Source: AP-15 sp963736715
GTDB lineage: Bacteria > Pseudomonadota > Alphaproteobacteria > ATCC43930 > CGMCC-115725
Assembly: GCA_963736715.1 (NCBI GenBank)
Contig: CAVTQA010000042.1
Location: 1-64,000 of the forward strand
Reading direction: 5' to 3'
Length of the DNA stretch: 64,000 nt
The translations under genes were made by a program, and so were the position numbers. This document shows, piece by piece, positions 49,807 through 61,255 of the stretch; the first letter of the stretch is position 1; every line of letters starts with the position of its first letter. The notes below the pieces were generated by a model. It ran no database searches and was not told where the DNA came from. It worked only from the letters and a program-made list of their open reading frames with translations.

Positions 49807-50166
49807 TTCCGGCTGAGCGCTGATCAACCATGCGGTTGCCATAATCGCATGGTACTTCCGCGCAATCGGCGCCCACGATCGGGCGGGCGGTTCGCTTTGG
49901 AGGGAGTTGGCGATACCTGATCTCAACCTGATAAAACAGGCAAAACAGGTGGGGCGGCTAAGGTGATACCTGCTCGATCCCAAGGTTGCCTACTTTACCG
50001 CGGCGACGGGAATAGCCCCGTATTTTTCCTGCAAAAACAGGAGGTGAGCCGGGTCGTAGGGGAAGGCGTTGGCAAAGAGGCCGGCTGCCATCATATCCAC
50101 CGCTCGTGTAGGCGCGGGGGTGCGCTCGCCGGAAGAGGCCGCACCCCCGGGAATAATTGAAACGGA
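49807..50166. other. Spacer between prfC fragment D and prfC, with a possible gene-tail remnant
   Basis: Mostly unassigned. On the minus strand, 49990-50150 ends a frame with MMAAGLFANAFPYDPAHLLF and LQEKYGAIPVAAVK-stop, which looks protein-like but is not recognised; upstream of it the frame is only antisense to prfC. AAAACAGG occurs twice near 49933-49950. The prfC promoter must lie here or upstream. Confidence 0.35.
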
Positions 50167-50169
50167 TTG

Positions 50170-51756
<1,587 letters not shown>

Positions 51757-52031
51757 GGGCGGTGGACCCTAAAATTGCCGTAATGGCAGGCTATCCATTC
51801 CACGTCAGACGGGCCGATCTACTTAGAGTTTGCGTGCTGAACATGTTGATATGGAATATAATTTGTCGTTATTTCGCTGTTTTCTCGCTGATACCTGGCT
51901 GTTATTCGACCACTGCCGTTGCGACAACGCGAGAGTTGCCGCGGCTCCAACCGGCTTGCTGGCTGTTTTTCCGCTGCATTTATCAGCGAGATCAGCGCCG
52001 TGCGATCAGGTCCGGGAACAGAGGATGACCC

Positions 52032-52949
52032 TCAATGCCGCCATTCATTGGGGGGTTGGATCGCATCGCCGAGCGGGAACGGCGTGGGGGTCGGGAGGGG
52101 TGCGGGTTCGGGCCTCTCGGCGGCTTCGGTCCTGCGGGCCTGGGCGGCGCGCTTCAGACGGTAATAGGAGCGGATGGTCAACGGGATAGAGCTGACATAG
52201 ACGATTCCGACGACGGTCAAGGTCAGCCAAGGCTCGGTGGTGAGGAACGCCGTAGCGACGCCAAAGCCGAGCAGGGTCGGGATCACCAAATGGTGCGGTA
52301 TGCGGATCCGCTTCAGCGATACGGTCGGGACCTTGCTGATCATCAAGAGCGCGATGCCGGTCACCGTGACGGCGCTCAGATAAGGCGAGCGGAACAGCCA
52401 GTCGCCCCATTCGAAGCTGAGGAACATCGGCACCATGACGAGCCCCGCTCCGGCCGGCGCCGGCGCGCCGGTGAAGAACGGCGCTGCGTATGACGGCACT
52501 TCGCCGTGGGTCTCGGTGTTGAACCGCGCCAGGCGGAGCGCGCAGCACACCGCAAAGAGCAGCGCGATCGCCCAGCCGAGACCGTGCAGTTCCGACAATG
52601 TCCACAGGTACAAAACTGCGGCCGGAGCCACGCCGAAGCTGACGAAATCCGACAGGCTGTCGAGTTCCGCGCCAAAGCTGGAGGTCGCCTTGAGGAGGCG
52701 GGCCATGCGCCCGTCGAGCCCGTCGAAGATGCCGGCGGCGATGATGGCAAAGACAGCCATCTGGAAATTCCCGCCCATCGCAAAGCGCATCGCCGTCATC
52801 CCGGCGCACAGCGCGAGCAATGTCAGCACGTTCGGGACCATGCGGTTGACCGACAGGCCGGACAGCCGCCGCATCCGCACCCGTGACCGCCGGGTTCTTG
52901 CCGAACGCATCCTCAAGGTTCTCCTCCCATCGTCAGATCGCGGCTTCAT
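52032..52949 (-). CDS. pssA: CDP-diacylglycerol-serine O-phosphatidyltransferase
   Basis: A 305-residue membrane enzyme joining serine to CDP-diacylglycerol. The CDP-alcohol phosphatidyltransferase motif is DGLDGRMARLLKATSSFGAELDSLSD, with the conserved aspartates. Multiple hydrophobic segments (VLTLLALCAGMTAM, ALLFAVCCALRLARF, VTGIALLMISKV, WLTLTVVGIVYVSSIPLTI) fit the type II PssA topology. The proline-rich tail is unconserved. It follows psd by 13 bases; together they make phosphatidylethanolamine. An ATG at 52874 (MRRLSGLSVNRMVPN) is an alternative start. Confidence 0.94.
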   Translation of the reverse strand: MKPRSDDGRRTLRMRSARTRRSRVRMRRLSGLSVNRMVPNVLTLLALCAGMTAMRFAMGGNFQMAVFAIIAAGIFDGLDGRMARLLKATSSFGAELDSLSDFVSFGVAPAAVLYLWTLSELHGLGWAIALLFAVCCALRLARFNTETHGEVPSYAAPFFTGAPAPAGAGLVMVPMFLSFEWGDWLFRSPYLSAVTVTGIALLMISKVPTVSLKRIRIPHHLVIPTLLGFGVATAFLTTEPWLTLTVVGIVYVSSIPLTIRSYYRLKRAAQARRTEAAERPEPAPLPTPTPFPLGDAIQPPNEWRH

Positions 52950-52962
52950 TGGGCTATCCGCC

Positions 52963-53649
52963 TCATTGGGCTATTCCTCGGCGCGGCGGCTCCTCGGCGA
53001 GCCGATCCGCCAGGACGGTTTCGCCGCCGACCATGCGCTGACCCGCCACGACCATCGGGACATAAGGCGGCGGGCAATAAATGTCGACCCGCGAGCCGAA
53101 GCGGATGATGCCCACGCGCTGCCCGCTTGCAACCTGCTGCCCGTCATAGAGATTGCAGACGATGCGCCGCGCGACGAGCCCGGCGACCAGCACAAAGGCA
53201 ATATCGGGTCCGTCCGGCGGCGCGATGCGAATCGCCAGGCGCTCGTTGTCCAGGCTCGCCTTGTCGAGGCTGGCATTGACGAAGCGGCCCTTGGTGTAGC
53301 GCAGCGCCGCCACTCTGCCGCCGACCGGGGCCCGGGTGACGTGCACGTCAAAGATGTTGAGGAAAATGCCGATCCGGACGAACGCCGCATCGCCCATCGC
53401 CAGCTCGGGAGGTGGAGTTGCCGCGCCAATCGCCACGACGATCCCATCGGCAGGGCTGATCAGCAGACCCGGCCGCGTCGGGGTCACGCGCCACGGATCG
53501 CGGAAGAAATAGACCATCCATAATGTCACGACCGCCGCGGCCCAACCGGCTGGGGCCCACAACAGGAAAAGCAGCACCGTTGCGAGCACCCCTGCGGCGA
53601 CGAATTTGAACCCGTCCGGGTGAAGCGGAGCGAAGACGCGGCGCAGCAC
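52963..53649 (-). CDS. psd: Phosphatidylserine decarboxylase
   Basis: A 228-residue short-form (type II-like, PSD-A) decarboxylase. Membrane anchor helices FVAAGVLATVLLFLLWAP and WAAAVVTLWMVYFFRDP come first. Then SPADGIVVAIGAA, IFLNIFDVHVTRAPVGGRV with the catalytic histidine, and the self-cleavage site IRFGSRVDIY, where the chain is cut between Gly and Ser to make the pyruvoyl group. It precedes pssA in the same transcript and completes the phosphatidylethanolamine pathway. Confidence 0.94.
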   Translation of the reverse strand: MLRRVFAPLHPDGFKFVAAGVLATVLLFLLWAPAGWAAAVVTLWMVYFFRDPWRVTPTRPGLLISPADGIVVAIGAATPPPELAMGDAAFVRIGIFLNIFDVHVTRAPVGGRVAALRYTKGRFVNASLDKASLDNERLAIRIAPPDGPDIAFVLVAGLVARRIVCNLYDGQQVASGQRVGIIRFGSRVDIYCPPPYVPMVVAGQRMVGGETVLADRLAEEPPRRGIAQ

Positions 53650-53657
53650 GAAGCCGG

Positions 53658-55769
53658 TCAGCTTCCTTCACGGCGCCAGGCCGCGAGCAGCCCGCCGACG
53701 ATCAGCAGCAGCGCCGCAATGCCGGGCAGAAGCGGCGTTTCGCTGAACCCGGTCACCGTGTAGTCGCCGTTGGCGCGAAATCCCATCCAGTTCCGCCCGG
53801 CCGCCGCTCGATCTGGAGATACCCGGCGGACGTCAGGGATCGCACCGGTACCCACCCAGAACACCCCGCCTCCCGATGCCGCCGCTATCGGGCCCAGTTT
53901 TTCGGGAGTGGTGCGGACATCGGCGAACTCGATCGGGTTGAGCGGCCCCGCCGCTGCCAATGCCGTGCGGGTCCCATCGGTCACGCGGTAGAGCCCCATC
54001 TCGCTGATCGGGAGCCTGCCGGAGCTTCGGCCGCCGCTCTCCGGCGTCAAGGCGAGGCTGCGGCTGGAGCCGTCGGGCGCTGCGACGGTGACCGGCCGGT
54101 CGTCTGGTTCGAGCGATTGCCTTGTAACCACGAGGCTGTCGCCTTCGACCATCGCGCGCAGGTCGTTCTCTTCGAGATCGGGTTCCTTCATCAGCCAATA
54201 GGCGAGGCGCCGCAGCAACTCCGCCTGCGGTCCGCCGCCTTCGAAACCGCGCGCCCAGAACCACATCTGGTCGGACAGCAATTGCGCCACCCGGCCCTGC
54301 CCGACGCGGTCGAGCACCAGCAACGGCTCGCCATGATCGCCGCTCATCACGGTAACGCCGCGCTGCACATGCGAATCGACCTGGCGGAACCAACGTCCCC
54401 AGGACGGCTGACCGCCTGGCGGGCCGGCTCCCGGCAGGTCGTCGGTCACCGGATGACGGCGGCCGAGATCGGTCAGCTGCGGCTTATACCCCTCTTCGTA
54501 CACATCGCCGGTCGGCTCGGTCGGCAAGATCGAACCGAGCGGGCTGCGGAAAAGGCTCATCGGGGTGCCGAAGCTCGGGCCGGCCGCTTCGAGAAAGGCC
54601 CCGCCCTTGCGGACATAGCGTGCGACGTTTTCGAGATAGGCCTGCGGGATGACCCCCCGCCGGCTGTACCGGTCGAAGATGATCAGGTCGAATTCGTCAA
54701 GCTTGACGTCGAACAATTCGCGGATCGGAAAGGCGATCAGCGACAACTCGCGGATCGGTGTGCCGTCCTGCTTTTCCGGCGGCCGCAGGATCGTGAAATG
54801 GACAAGATCGACCGAGGGGTCGGATTTGAGGATGTTGCGCCAGACGCGCTCGCCGGCATGCGGCTCGCCCGAGACGAGCAGCACCCGCAAGCGGTCGCGC
54901 ACGCCATTGACCACGACGACGGCACGATTGTTCTCGAGCGTCAGCTCACGCGGGCCAGGCTCGACCGCGAGCTCCAGAATATTCGGCCCGCCGTGATCGA
55001 TCGGCAGGGTCAGCGGGACATCGCGGCCGACCGGCACCGTCGCCTGCCGCGGCGGCCCGCCGTCCTTGCGCCACGTCACGACCGCCTGGCCCTGTGCGCC
55101 CTCCTGCTTCCCAGGGGAGCTCTCCGGCAGGTCCTCGACCCGGACCTTCAGCTGCAATTCCTTGCCGACTAGGCCAAAGCTCGGGGCTTGCGCGACGACC
55201 AGCCGTCGGTCGCCTTCGTCGGGCAGGCCCGAGAGCAGAACGTGGAGCGGCGCGCCGATGGTCTCGGCGGCCGCCTTGGCGTCGCCGGCGGGGACATCGT
55301 GCACTTGCCCGTCGGTGATCATGACGACCCCCGCGAGGCGCTGTCGCGGCACATCGGACATCGCCCGGGTGAGGGCGGTGAACAGGCGCGTCCCGTCATC
55401 GCCGGCACCGGGCTGCGGCTTTCCCGCCCGGATGACGCGGACATCGAGGTTGCGTTCGCGCCCGAGGCGATCGGTGAGCGCCGCCAGCGCTTCTTCGGTC
55501 GCATGCTGGCGATCGCCGATCCGCTGGCTCGGCAATTCGTCAACGATGATGATTGCGGTATCGCGCTGCGGGTCGCGCTTTTCTTCGACCACCGATGGGT
55601 TGACAAGGGCGGCGAGCAGGATCGCGACGGCGATCATGCGCCACACTACGCCCCGCGCGCCGCGCACAACCCCGAAGGCGAGGAGGAGCAAGCCCGCGGC
55701 GCCGAGCGCGCCGATCGCGTACCACGGCAGAAGCGGCGCGGCAGCGAGGGAAAACGCATTGCCGGTCAT
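53658..55769 (-). CDS. Large membrane protein with VWA-like and glutamine amidotransferase-like domains
   Basis: A 703-residue inner-membrane protein with two N-terminal helices (WYAIGALGAAGLLLLAFGVV, MIAVAILLAALV) and a C-terminal one (LLPGIAALLLIVGGLLAAW). Between them lies a VWA-like domain whose metal site is degenerate (AIIIVDELPSQR), an Ig-like part, and an amidotransferase-like fold with FLEAAGPSFGTPMSLFRSPL and RRHPVTDDLPGAGP but no catalytic cysteine in the usual place. It overlaps the upstream DUF4159 gene by four bases. Part of the MoxR-associated complex encoded here; probable role in envelope or protein quality control. Confidence 0.82.
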   Translation of the reverse strand: MTGNAFSLAAAPLLPWYAIGALGAAGLLLLAFGVVRGARGVVWRMIAVAILLAALVNPSVVEEKRDPQRDTAIIIVDELPSQRIGDRQHATEEALAALTDRLGRERNLDVRVIRAGKPQPGAGDDGTRLFTALTRAMSDVPRQRLAGVVMITDGQVHDVPAGDAKAAAETIGAPLHVLLSGLPDEGDRRLVVAQAPSFGLVGKELQLKVRVEDLPESSPGKQEGAQGQAVVTWRKDGGPPRQATVPVGRDVPLTLPIDHGGPNILELAVEPGPRELTLENNRAVVVVNGVRDRLRVLLVSGEPHAGERVWRNILKSDPSVDLVHFTILRPPEKQDGTPIRELSLIAFPIRELFDVKLDEFDLIIFDRYSRRGVIPQAYLENVARYVRKGGAFLEAAGPSFGTPMSLFRSPLGSILPTEPTGDVYEEGYKPQLTDLGRRHPVTDDLPGAGPPGGQPSWGRWFRQVDSHVQRGVTVMSGDHGEPLLVLDRVGQGRVAQLLSDQMWFWARGFEGGGPQAELLRRLAYWLMKEPDLEENDLRAMVEGDSLVVTRQSLEPDDRPVTVAAPDGSSRSLALTPESGGRSSGRLPISEMGLYRVTDGTRTALAAAGPLNPIEFADVRTTPEKLGPIAAASGGGVFWVGTGAIPDVRRVSPDRAAAGRNWMGFRANGDYTVTGFSETPLLPGIAALLLIVGGLLAAWRREGS

Positions 55770-58483
55770 TGACCCAGGCGCTCCAGGATGGCCGGCACGT
55801 GAACCTGGTCCGATTTGTAATTGCCGGTCAGCACATACATGACAAGGTTGATACCAAAGCGCATTGCCATTTCGCGCTGCGGCTCACCGCCGGGAACTAC
55901 GGCGAAAGCCGGGCGGCCCTGCGCATCGATTGCCCAGGCCCCCGCCCAATCGTTGGCGCCGACAATGACGCTGGAGACACCGTCATTGACTCGGTCCTCG
56001 ACCGGCTCGACCCACAATGTCCCGACATTCCAGCGTCCTGGAAATTCGTGCATCAGGTAGAAGGACTTGGTCAGCACATGATCGGGCGGGATCGGCACCA
56101 GCGGCGGCATCTTGATCCCGGCCACCAGTCGGCGAAGCCGTTGCGCCGAAGAGGCTGCGCCGCCTACCGGCCCGGGGGTCTGGTCATTGGCGTCCCGCGT
56201 ATCGAATAGAATCGTGCCACCGGTTTCTAGATACCGGTTGATCCGCTCGACGGCCGCTGCCGAGGGCGCCGACTGGGTGGACACCACCGGCCAGTAGAGC
56301 AGCGGGAAGAAGATCAGCTCGTCCTTCTCGATGTCCAACGCGAGCGGCTCAGCAGTGTCCACCGCGGTGCGCCGGTTCAATGTCGCCGTCAGACCGACGA
56401 GACCGGCTCGGCTGACCGCATCGGCCTCCGGATTTCCAGTGCGGACGTAAGCTAGGCGAAGCTCGGAAGTCGCCTGCACCACGAAGACGTCGTCGGCTCG
56501 GGCCGCGGAAGCGGTGCCGAGCAGCGCCGAGAGGAAGATCGCGGCGAGCCGTGCCGAACGCCGTCGCAGCAGCCCGCGCAATCCATAGGCGATCAGAAGA
56601 TCGGCAAGAGCGATCAGCAGCGCCGCTGTCAGCAGCGGCGGGCGCAGATCGACCTCATGGCCGGTCGCGAAGTTCTCGCTCAGGGTTTCCGGCGGCAACC
56701 CCTCGATCGGCTTCAGTTCTGGGATCCCAGCCGAAAGATTGAGCGCGCGTCGGGCATCGGCGGTGCCGTAAAACCCTGGCGGATGCCGCGGCGATGCTGC
56801 TGCGGTCGCGATCTCGGTGGCCGGGATCGGGCGCGCCGTAGGCGGCGCCCGCTGCAGCCGGCCAAACCCGTCGAGGGTCTCGATCGGTGGCAGAGCCTCC
56901 TCGCCAGCTTCCGTCACCCCCTGGCTCATCGCCTCGATCCGCCGCAGCATCTCGACAAAAAGGCCCGACAAAGCGAGGTTCGACCAGTCGGCGTTCGCCG
57001 TCGTGTGGACGAGAACGATCCAGCCTCGCCCGCGCCTCTCCGCCGTAACGAGCGGTGTGCCGTCGACCAGCCGCGCCCAGGTCTTGCCGGCGAGATCCAG
57101 ATCCGGCTCGGCCAGGACCTGGCGCGACACCGTAACATCGGGCGGGACGGCGAGCCCCGCGAATGGGCTGTCGGCCGCAAACGGGGCGAGCTTTGCCGGC
57201 TGCTCCCAGGACAGCGCGCCGCCGATCGTGCGCCCGCCGCCATGGCGCAGCCGCACCGGCAACAGCTGATCGCCCTGCTCGGCGAGATGCGGCCCGGCGA
57301 AACGCAGCAATAGCCCGCCGGCCTCGATCCATTTGCCGACAGCCGCCTCTTCTGCCGGCGAATCCGGTCCGGTATCCGCAAAGACCAGCACCGCGAGCTC
57401 GCGCTTGAGAAGATCGGTAGCGCTGCCCCGACGCAGTTCAGTGAACGGGCCGAGCGCCCGCTCGAGATAATAGTTTTCTCCGAGCAGCGGCTGTCCTTTT
57501 GTGTTCGGCGCGGCGACAATCCCGACCGGGCGCCGCCGCCATCTCTCGTCGATCAGCAGCACCGACCCGGCGGCTTGATCGCCTTCGATCTCGATCCGGG
57601 TCATGCGGTTGCGCAGCTCGCTGGGCATCGCCAAACGAAGCTCGGCACCCTTTGCCCCCGGCTCGATCGTCGCCGCCTGCCGCGCGAGCAAGCGGCCATC
57701 CTCGCCGCTCGCCCGCACCTGAAATACACGCGGCGCGGGCGCCCGCAAGGAACGCAACACGACCCCCACATCGTTCGCCTCGGTATTCCCGGCGGCGAGC
57801 ATAAGTGGGACCTGGGCGGGCGACGCCGTCAGATAGCGCAAGCTCCCCCGTTTGACCAGGTACAGTGCCAGCGCCTCGTTCCCCCCATCATCCGCGACGC
57901 CGTCGCTGAGCCAGACAGCGGAACTCGCCTCGGGCAGGGAGAGTGCTTCGAGGCGACTCAACGCGGCGCGCCGGTCGACGGGCCATGGTTTGGGCAGCAT
58001 TGCCTGAACCGCCGCCGCCGCATCCGCTGCACGCACCGGGCGCAATGGCGGCGCCGGCTCGTCTACCGCGGTCGGTGCGGTCGTGACCAGCATCACCTGC
58101 CGGTCCTCGCGCTCGGCCTCGGCCAGCAACTCGGCAAGCGCCGCCTGCCGGGCCGGCCAGTCGTGCGCCGCGGCCCAGCCGTCATCAACCACGAGCGCTA
58201 TCGGCCCCGTCGCCGCGAGGCGTGCCTGCGGATTCAGCAGCGGGTGCGCGACCGCAAAAATCACCAGCGCGGCCAGCAGCATGCGCAGGAGGATCAGCCA
58301 CAAGGGGGTCCGCGCCGGCGTCTCCTCGCGTGGCACCAGCCCGAGCAGCAGCCGGATGGCTGGAAAGGCGATGCGCCGCGGCGCCGGCGGCGTGACCCGC
58401 AACAACCACCAGATGATCGGCAGCGCCGCCAAGGCCACGAGCAGCCACGGCGAAACAAAAGCTAGGGAACCGAGCGCCAGCAT
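55766..58483 (-). CDS. BatA-like N-terminal and DUF4159 domain membrane protein
   Basis: A 905-residue protein. It starts with an aerotolerance-regulator (BatA) N-terminal module, FVSPWLLVALAALPIIWWLLRVTPP and IAFPAIRLLLGLVPREETP, followed by a helix. The centre has a VWA-like strand (ALVVDDGWAAAHDWPAR) and a GATase-like segment. After a second membrane region (AALLIALADLLIAYGLRGLL) comes DUF4159: TSELRLAYVRTGNPEADAVSRAG, ELIFFPLLYWPVV, GTILFDTRD, SFYLMHEFPGRW. Standard in alphaproteobacterial moxR operons. A palindromic repeat separates it from the DUF58 gene upstream. Confidence 0.86.
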   Translation of the reverse strand: MLALGSLAFVSPWLLVALAALPIIWWLLRVTPPAPRRIAFPAIRLLLGLVPREETPARTPLWLILLRMLLAALVIFAVAHPLLNPQARLAATGPIALVVDDGWAAAHDWPARQAALAELLAEAEREDRQVMLVTTAPTAVDEPAPPLRPVRAADAAAAVQAMLPKPWPVDRRAALSRLEALSLPEASSAVWLSDGVADDGGNEALALYLVKRGSLRYLTASPAQVPLMLAAGNTEANDVGVVLRSLRAPAPRVFQVRASGEDGRLLARQAATIEPGAKGAELRLAMPSELRNRMTRIEIEGDQAAGSVLLIDERWRRRPVGIVAAPNTKGQPLLGENYYLERALGPFTELRRGSATDLLKRELAVLVFADTGPDSPAEEAAVGKWIEAGGLLLRFAGPHLAEQGDQLLPVRLRHGGGRTIGGALSWEQPAKLAPFAADSPFAGLAVPPDVTVSRQVLAEPDLDLAGKTWARLVDGTPLVTAERRGRGWIVLVHTTANADWSNLALSGLFVEMLRRIEAMSQGVTEAGEEALPPIETLDGFGRLQRAPPTARPIPATEIATAAASPRHPPGFYGTADARRALNLSAGIPELKPIEGLPPETLSENFATGHEVDLRPPLLTAALLIALADLLIAYGLRGLLRRRSARLAAIFLSALLGTASAARADDVFVVQATSELRLAYVRTGNPEADAVSRAGLVGLTATLNRRTAVDTAEPLALDIEKDELIFFPLLYWPVVSTQSAPSAAAVERINRYLETGGTILFDTRDANDQTPGPVGGAASSAQRLRRLVAGIKMPPLVPIPPDHVLTKSFYLMHEFPGRWNVGTLWVEPVEDRVNDGVSSVIVGANDWAGAWAIDAQGRPAFAVVPGGEPQREMAMRFGINLVMYVLTGNYKSDQVHVPAILERLGQ

Positions 58484-58495
58484 TGCTTACGATCT

Positions 58496-58630
58496 CCCCC
58501 TCTCCGCCCGCTTGCGGGGGGAGAGGGTCGGGGTGAAGTGGGTGGCGCCGATCCAACTCCACGGCCACGCCCACCTCACCCTCCCTGTCGTGCCGGGTCC
58601 CCTCCCTCTCCCCCCTACGGGCGGAGAGGG
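58496..58630. repeat. GC-rich palindromic repeat, long form (family member 8)
   Basis: CCCTCTCCGCCCGCTTGCGGGGGGAGAGGG at one end and CCCTCTCCCCCC...GGGCGGAGAGGG at the other, with the inner GGGTGAAGTGGG / CCCACCTCACCC arms. It lies within the moxR operon between DUF58 and DUF4159 genes. Confidence 0.7.
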
Positions 58631-58676
58631 CACCTCGTCGGCTTTTTCGCTGTCAATCATTGGTCGCCGCTCAGTC

Positions 58677-59618
58677 TCACCGCCGCCGGTCAGCTGACAG
58701 CGCGGCGTAGAGCGCCAGCAGCGCAAGGTGTGGCGGGCGATCGGTGCGGTGGAAGCCAAAGCTCCAACCGAGGGCGGCGGCGATCGCGGCGAGCCCTTCG
58801 CGGTGACGCCGGAACCGCTCGGAATAAGCATCGCGGACGCTCTCGACGCGGCTGATCACGACCTGATCGCGCTCCTCGATCCCCTCAAAGCGCACGCGTC
58901 CGTCGAACGGCAGGTCTTCTTCCGCCGGGTCGACGACCTGCAACAGATGGCCCTTGAGCCCCGCCGCGGCGAAACGGGCGAGCGCATTGTTGACGGCCTC
59001 GGGCGGCGACAGGAAATCTCCGACCAATACGAGTTGCGCCGCGCGCGGCAGCGGCTCGAAGGCGGGGAGGCTCGCCGCATCGCGCTGGTCGCGGCCGATC
59101 AGCTCGGCGACCCGGGACAGCGCGATCCGTCCGTTCATCGGAGCCATGCCGCTGCCAAGCATAGTCAGGCGCTCGCCGCCGCGGACGAGCAGACTCGCCA
59201 GCGCGACGAGAAGTAGCTCGACCCGGTCGCGCTTCGTCGGCCAATCGACGCCCGGCACATACTCCGCCGAAGTGTAATCCATCGATGCCGAGGCGTCCCG
59301 CCACAGCCACACGCTCTGCGCAGCTTCCCATTCGGTTTCGCGAACATAGAGCCGCTGCGACTTGGCGCTCTCCCGCCAGTCGATGCGCGCCGCCGCGTCG
59401 CCCGGTTCATACTGGCGGAATTGCCAGAAGGTCTCGCCTTGGCCGACGCGCCGGCGTCCATGCACCCCCTGAGCGACGGTGACGGCGACCCGTTCGGCCG
59501 CGACGAGAAGCGCCGGCAGGACGGCGGCCGCCTGCTCCGCCCGGTCGCGCAGCGCGGCGGGCGCCGCGGCTCGGCGCGACAAGAAACCCGCGCCGCTAAG
59601 GGTTTGCGTCAGGCTCAA
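58677..59618 (-). CDS. DUF58 domain protein (BatB/YeaD-like)
   Basis: A 313-residue soluble protein with the DUF58 core: GVHGRRRVGQGETFWQFRQY, EPGDAAARIDWRESAKSQ, RLYVRETEWEAAQSVWLW, then a VWA-like half (DASASMDYTS, LLLVALASLLVRGGERLTML, LVLVGDFLSPPEAVNNAL). The best start is a TTG at 59618 whose last bases overlap the moxR stop (TTGA), giving the usual length; the longer frame is out of register with moxR. It works with the MoxR ATPase in a chaperone-like system. Confidence 0.86.
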   Translation of the reverse strand: MSLTQTLSGAGFLSRRAAAPAALRDRAEQAAAVLPALLVAAERVAVTVAQGVHGRRRVGQGETFWQFRQYEPGDAAARIDWRESAKSQRLYVRETEWEAAQSVWLWRDASASMDYTSAEYVPGVDWPTKRDRVELLLVALASLLVRGGERLTMLGSGMAPMNGRIALSRVAELIGRDQRDAASLPAFEPLPRAAQLVLVGDFLSPPEAVNNALARFAAAGLKGHLLQVVDPAEEDLPFDGRVRFEGIEERDQVVISRVESVRDAYSERFRRHREGLAAIAAALGWSFGFHRTDRPPHLALLALYAALSADRRR

Positions 59619-60622
59619 CGGAGCGGGGCCGAAATCTGCTCGATGACCCGGGCCACCGTGACGCCTTCGGCGCGCCCGGCAAAGCTGACCGCCATGCGGT
59701 GCCGCAGGACCGGCGGCGCCAAGGCGAGAACATCGTCGACCGACGGACTGAACCGGCCATCGATCAGGGCGCGGGCCCGGCAGGCCAGCATCAGGGCTTG
59801 GCTGGCGCGGGGGCCCGGACCCCACGACACGAAACGCCTGACCCCCTCGATCGCCGTCTCGTCCGGTCTGCCGGAGCGCACCAGCGACAGAATCCCCTCG
59901 ACGACGCTCTCGCCGACCGGGATGCGGCGCACCAGCCGCTGCGCCGCCATCAGCTCGGCAACGTTCATTGCCGGCCGCGGCCGATCTTCGAGGATGCCGG
60001 TTGTCGCGATCAGCATCTGCCGCTCTGCGTCGAGGTCGGGATAATCCACGTCGATCTGCAACAGGAAGCGATCGAGCTGGGCTTCCGGCAGCGGATAGGT
60101 ACCCTCCTGCTCGAGCGGGTTTTGAGTCGCCAGGACATGAAATGGCCGCGGCAGCGGATGATATTGGCCGGCGATCGACACGCGGCCCTCTTGCATCGCC
60201 TGCAACAGAGCCGACTGCGTGCGCGGGCTCGCGCGGTTGATCTCATCCGCCATCAAGAGCTGGCAGAAGACGGGACCCGGGATGAAACGGAACGAGCGCC
60301 GTCCGGTCTCGCTTTCTTCGAGCACCTCGGAGCCGAGAATGTCCGCGGGCATCAGATCGGGCGTGCATTGAATGCGCTTGTCGTCGAGACCGAGGATCGT
60401 GCCCAAAGTCTCGACCAGCCGGGTCTTGGCAAGACCGGGGACACCGATCAATAACGCGTGGCCGCCGCACAACAACGTGATCAAGGCTTGCTCGACCACT
60501 TCGCGCTGACCAAAAATGATTTCGCCGATGCGCTCACGCACCAGGCTGAGGCTTCGGCCCAGGGCTTCCACTTCGGCAACGAGATCAGTGGAGGAGACGT
60601 TGATGGGTGCAGTGGAAGACAA
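59615..60622 (-). CDS. MoxR-family AAA+ ATPase
   Basis: About 335 residues. VRERIGEIIFGQREVVEQAL precedes the Walker A in LLIGVPGLAKTRLVETL. Walker B is LLMADEINRASPRTQSALLQAMQE. Sensor 1 is HVLATQNPLEQEGTYPLPEAQLDRF, and sensor 2 lies in VRRFVSWGPGPRASQALML. MoxR ATPases act as chaperones that activate metalloenzymes or surface complexes. The start is uncertain: TTG at 60622 is used; GTG 60571 or TTG 60688 (after GGAGAG) are alternatives. Any but 60571 overlaps the divergent DUF1285 gene. Confidence 0.87.
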   Translation of the reverse strand: MSSTAPINVSSTDLVAEVEALGRSLSLVRERIGEIIFGQREVVEQALITLLCGGHALLIGVPGLAKTRLVETLGTILGLDDKRIQCTPDLMPADILGSEVLEESETGRRSFRFIPGPVFCQLLMADEINRASPRTQSALLQAMQEGRVSIAGQYHPLPRPFHVLATQNPLEQEGTYPLPEAQLDRFLLQIDVDYPDLDAERQMLIATTGILEDRPRPAMNVAELMAAQRLVRRIPVGESVVEGILSLVRSGRPDETAIEGVRRFVSWGPGPRASQALMLACRARALIDGRFSPSVDDVLALAPPVLRHRMAVSFAGRAEGVTVARVIEQISAPLR

Positions 60623-61221
60623 ACAGAACAATCCTTCTTCAAACTCGGTGGCCGGGGTAAGGCTGACCCAAAACGCCGGCTGCGGCAATTACTCTCCAGC
60701 AATGGCTGCCTCCACCGGGAAGCGGCCGCCGATCGACCGCGGCGATCTCGACATGCGGATCGCGCGCGATGGTACCTGGTTTTATCGCGGATCTCCCATC
60801 GGCCGTCCGCCTCTCGTCAAGCTCTTCGCCTCCGTTCTGCGCCGTGAGGCCGATGGCCGTTATTGGCTGGTCACCCCGGCCGAACGCGGCCGCATCGAGG
60901 TCGAGGATGTCCCCTTTCTCGCCGTGGCGATAACGACCGAAGGGGAAGGTCGCGACCAGCAACTGATATTCCGCACCAATCTGGACGAATTTGTGACGGC
61001 GGGACCCGAAAACCCGCTGCGCGTGGAAACGACTGCCAGTGGCGAGCCGGCGCCCTATGTTCTGGTGCGCGACCGAACTCGAGGCCCGGCTCGCGCGACC
61101 GGTGTTTTATGAGCTCGTCGAACTTGGGGCGGAGGAACTGATCGGCGAGACGACACAATTCGGGGCGTGGAGCAGGGGGGTATTCTTTCGGCTGGGCGAG
61201 CCTGCAACGGATCCGGAGTGA
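60603..61221 (+). CDS. DUF1285 protein, single-base frameshift near C-terminus
   Basis: Starts at ATG 60603 after GGAGGAGACGTTG. The core is IDRGDLDMRIARDGTWFYRG, SPIGRPPLVKLFASVLRREA and YWLVTPAERGRIEVEDVPFLAV, the DUF1285 signature. After PAPYVLVRD an extra C near 61073 breaks the frame; the next frame continues LEARLARPVFYELVELGAEE, LIGETTQFGAWSRGVFFRLGE and stops at 61221. Length is a multiple of three plus one. Function unknown; it is conserved beside the Nudix and CCA genes in alphaproteobacteria. Confidence 0.82.
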
Positions 61222-61255
61222 AGACGCCATCCCGACCGGGGGAATCGAGGCCAAA

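Noticed and set aside
37856..50166. A complete SXT/R391-like integrative element at prfC
   Set aside because: No integrase, relaxase, transfer or excisionase gene is present between the fragments; only the target-gene association is suggestive.
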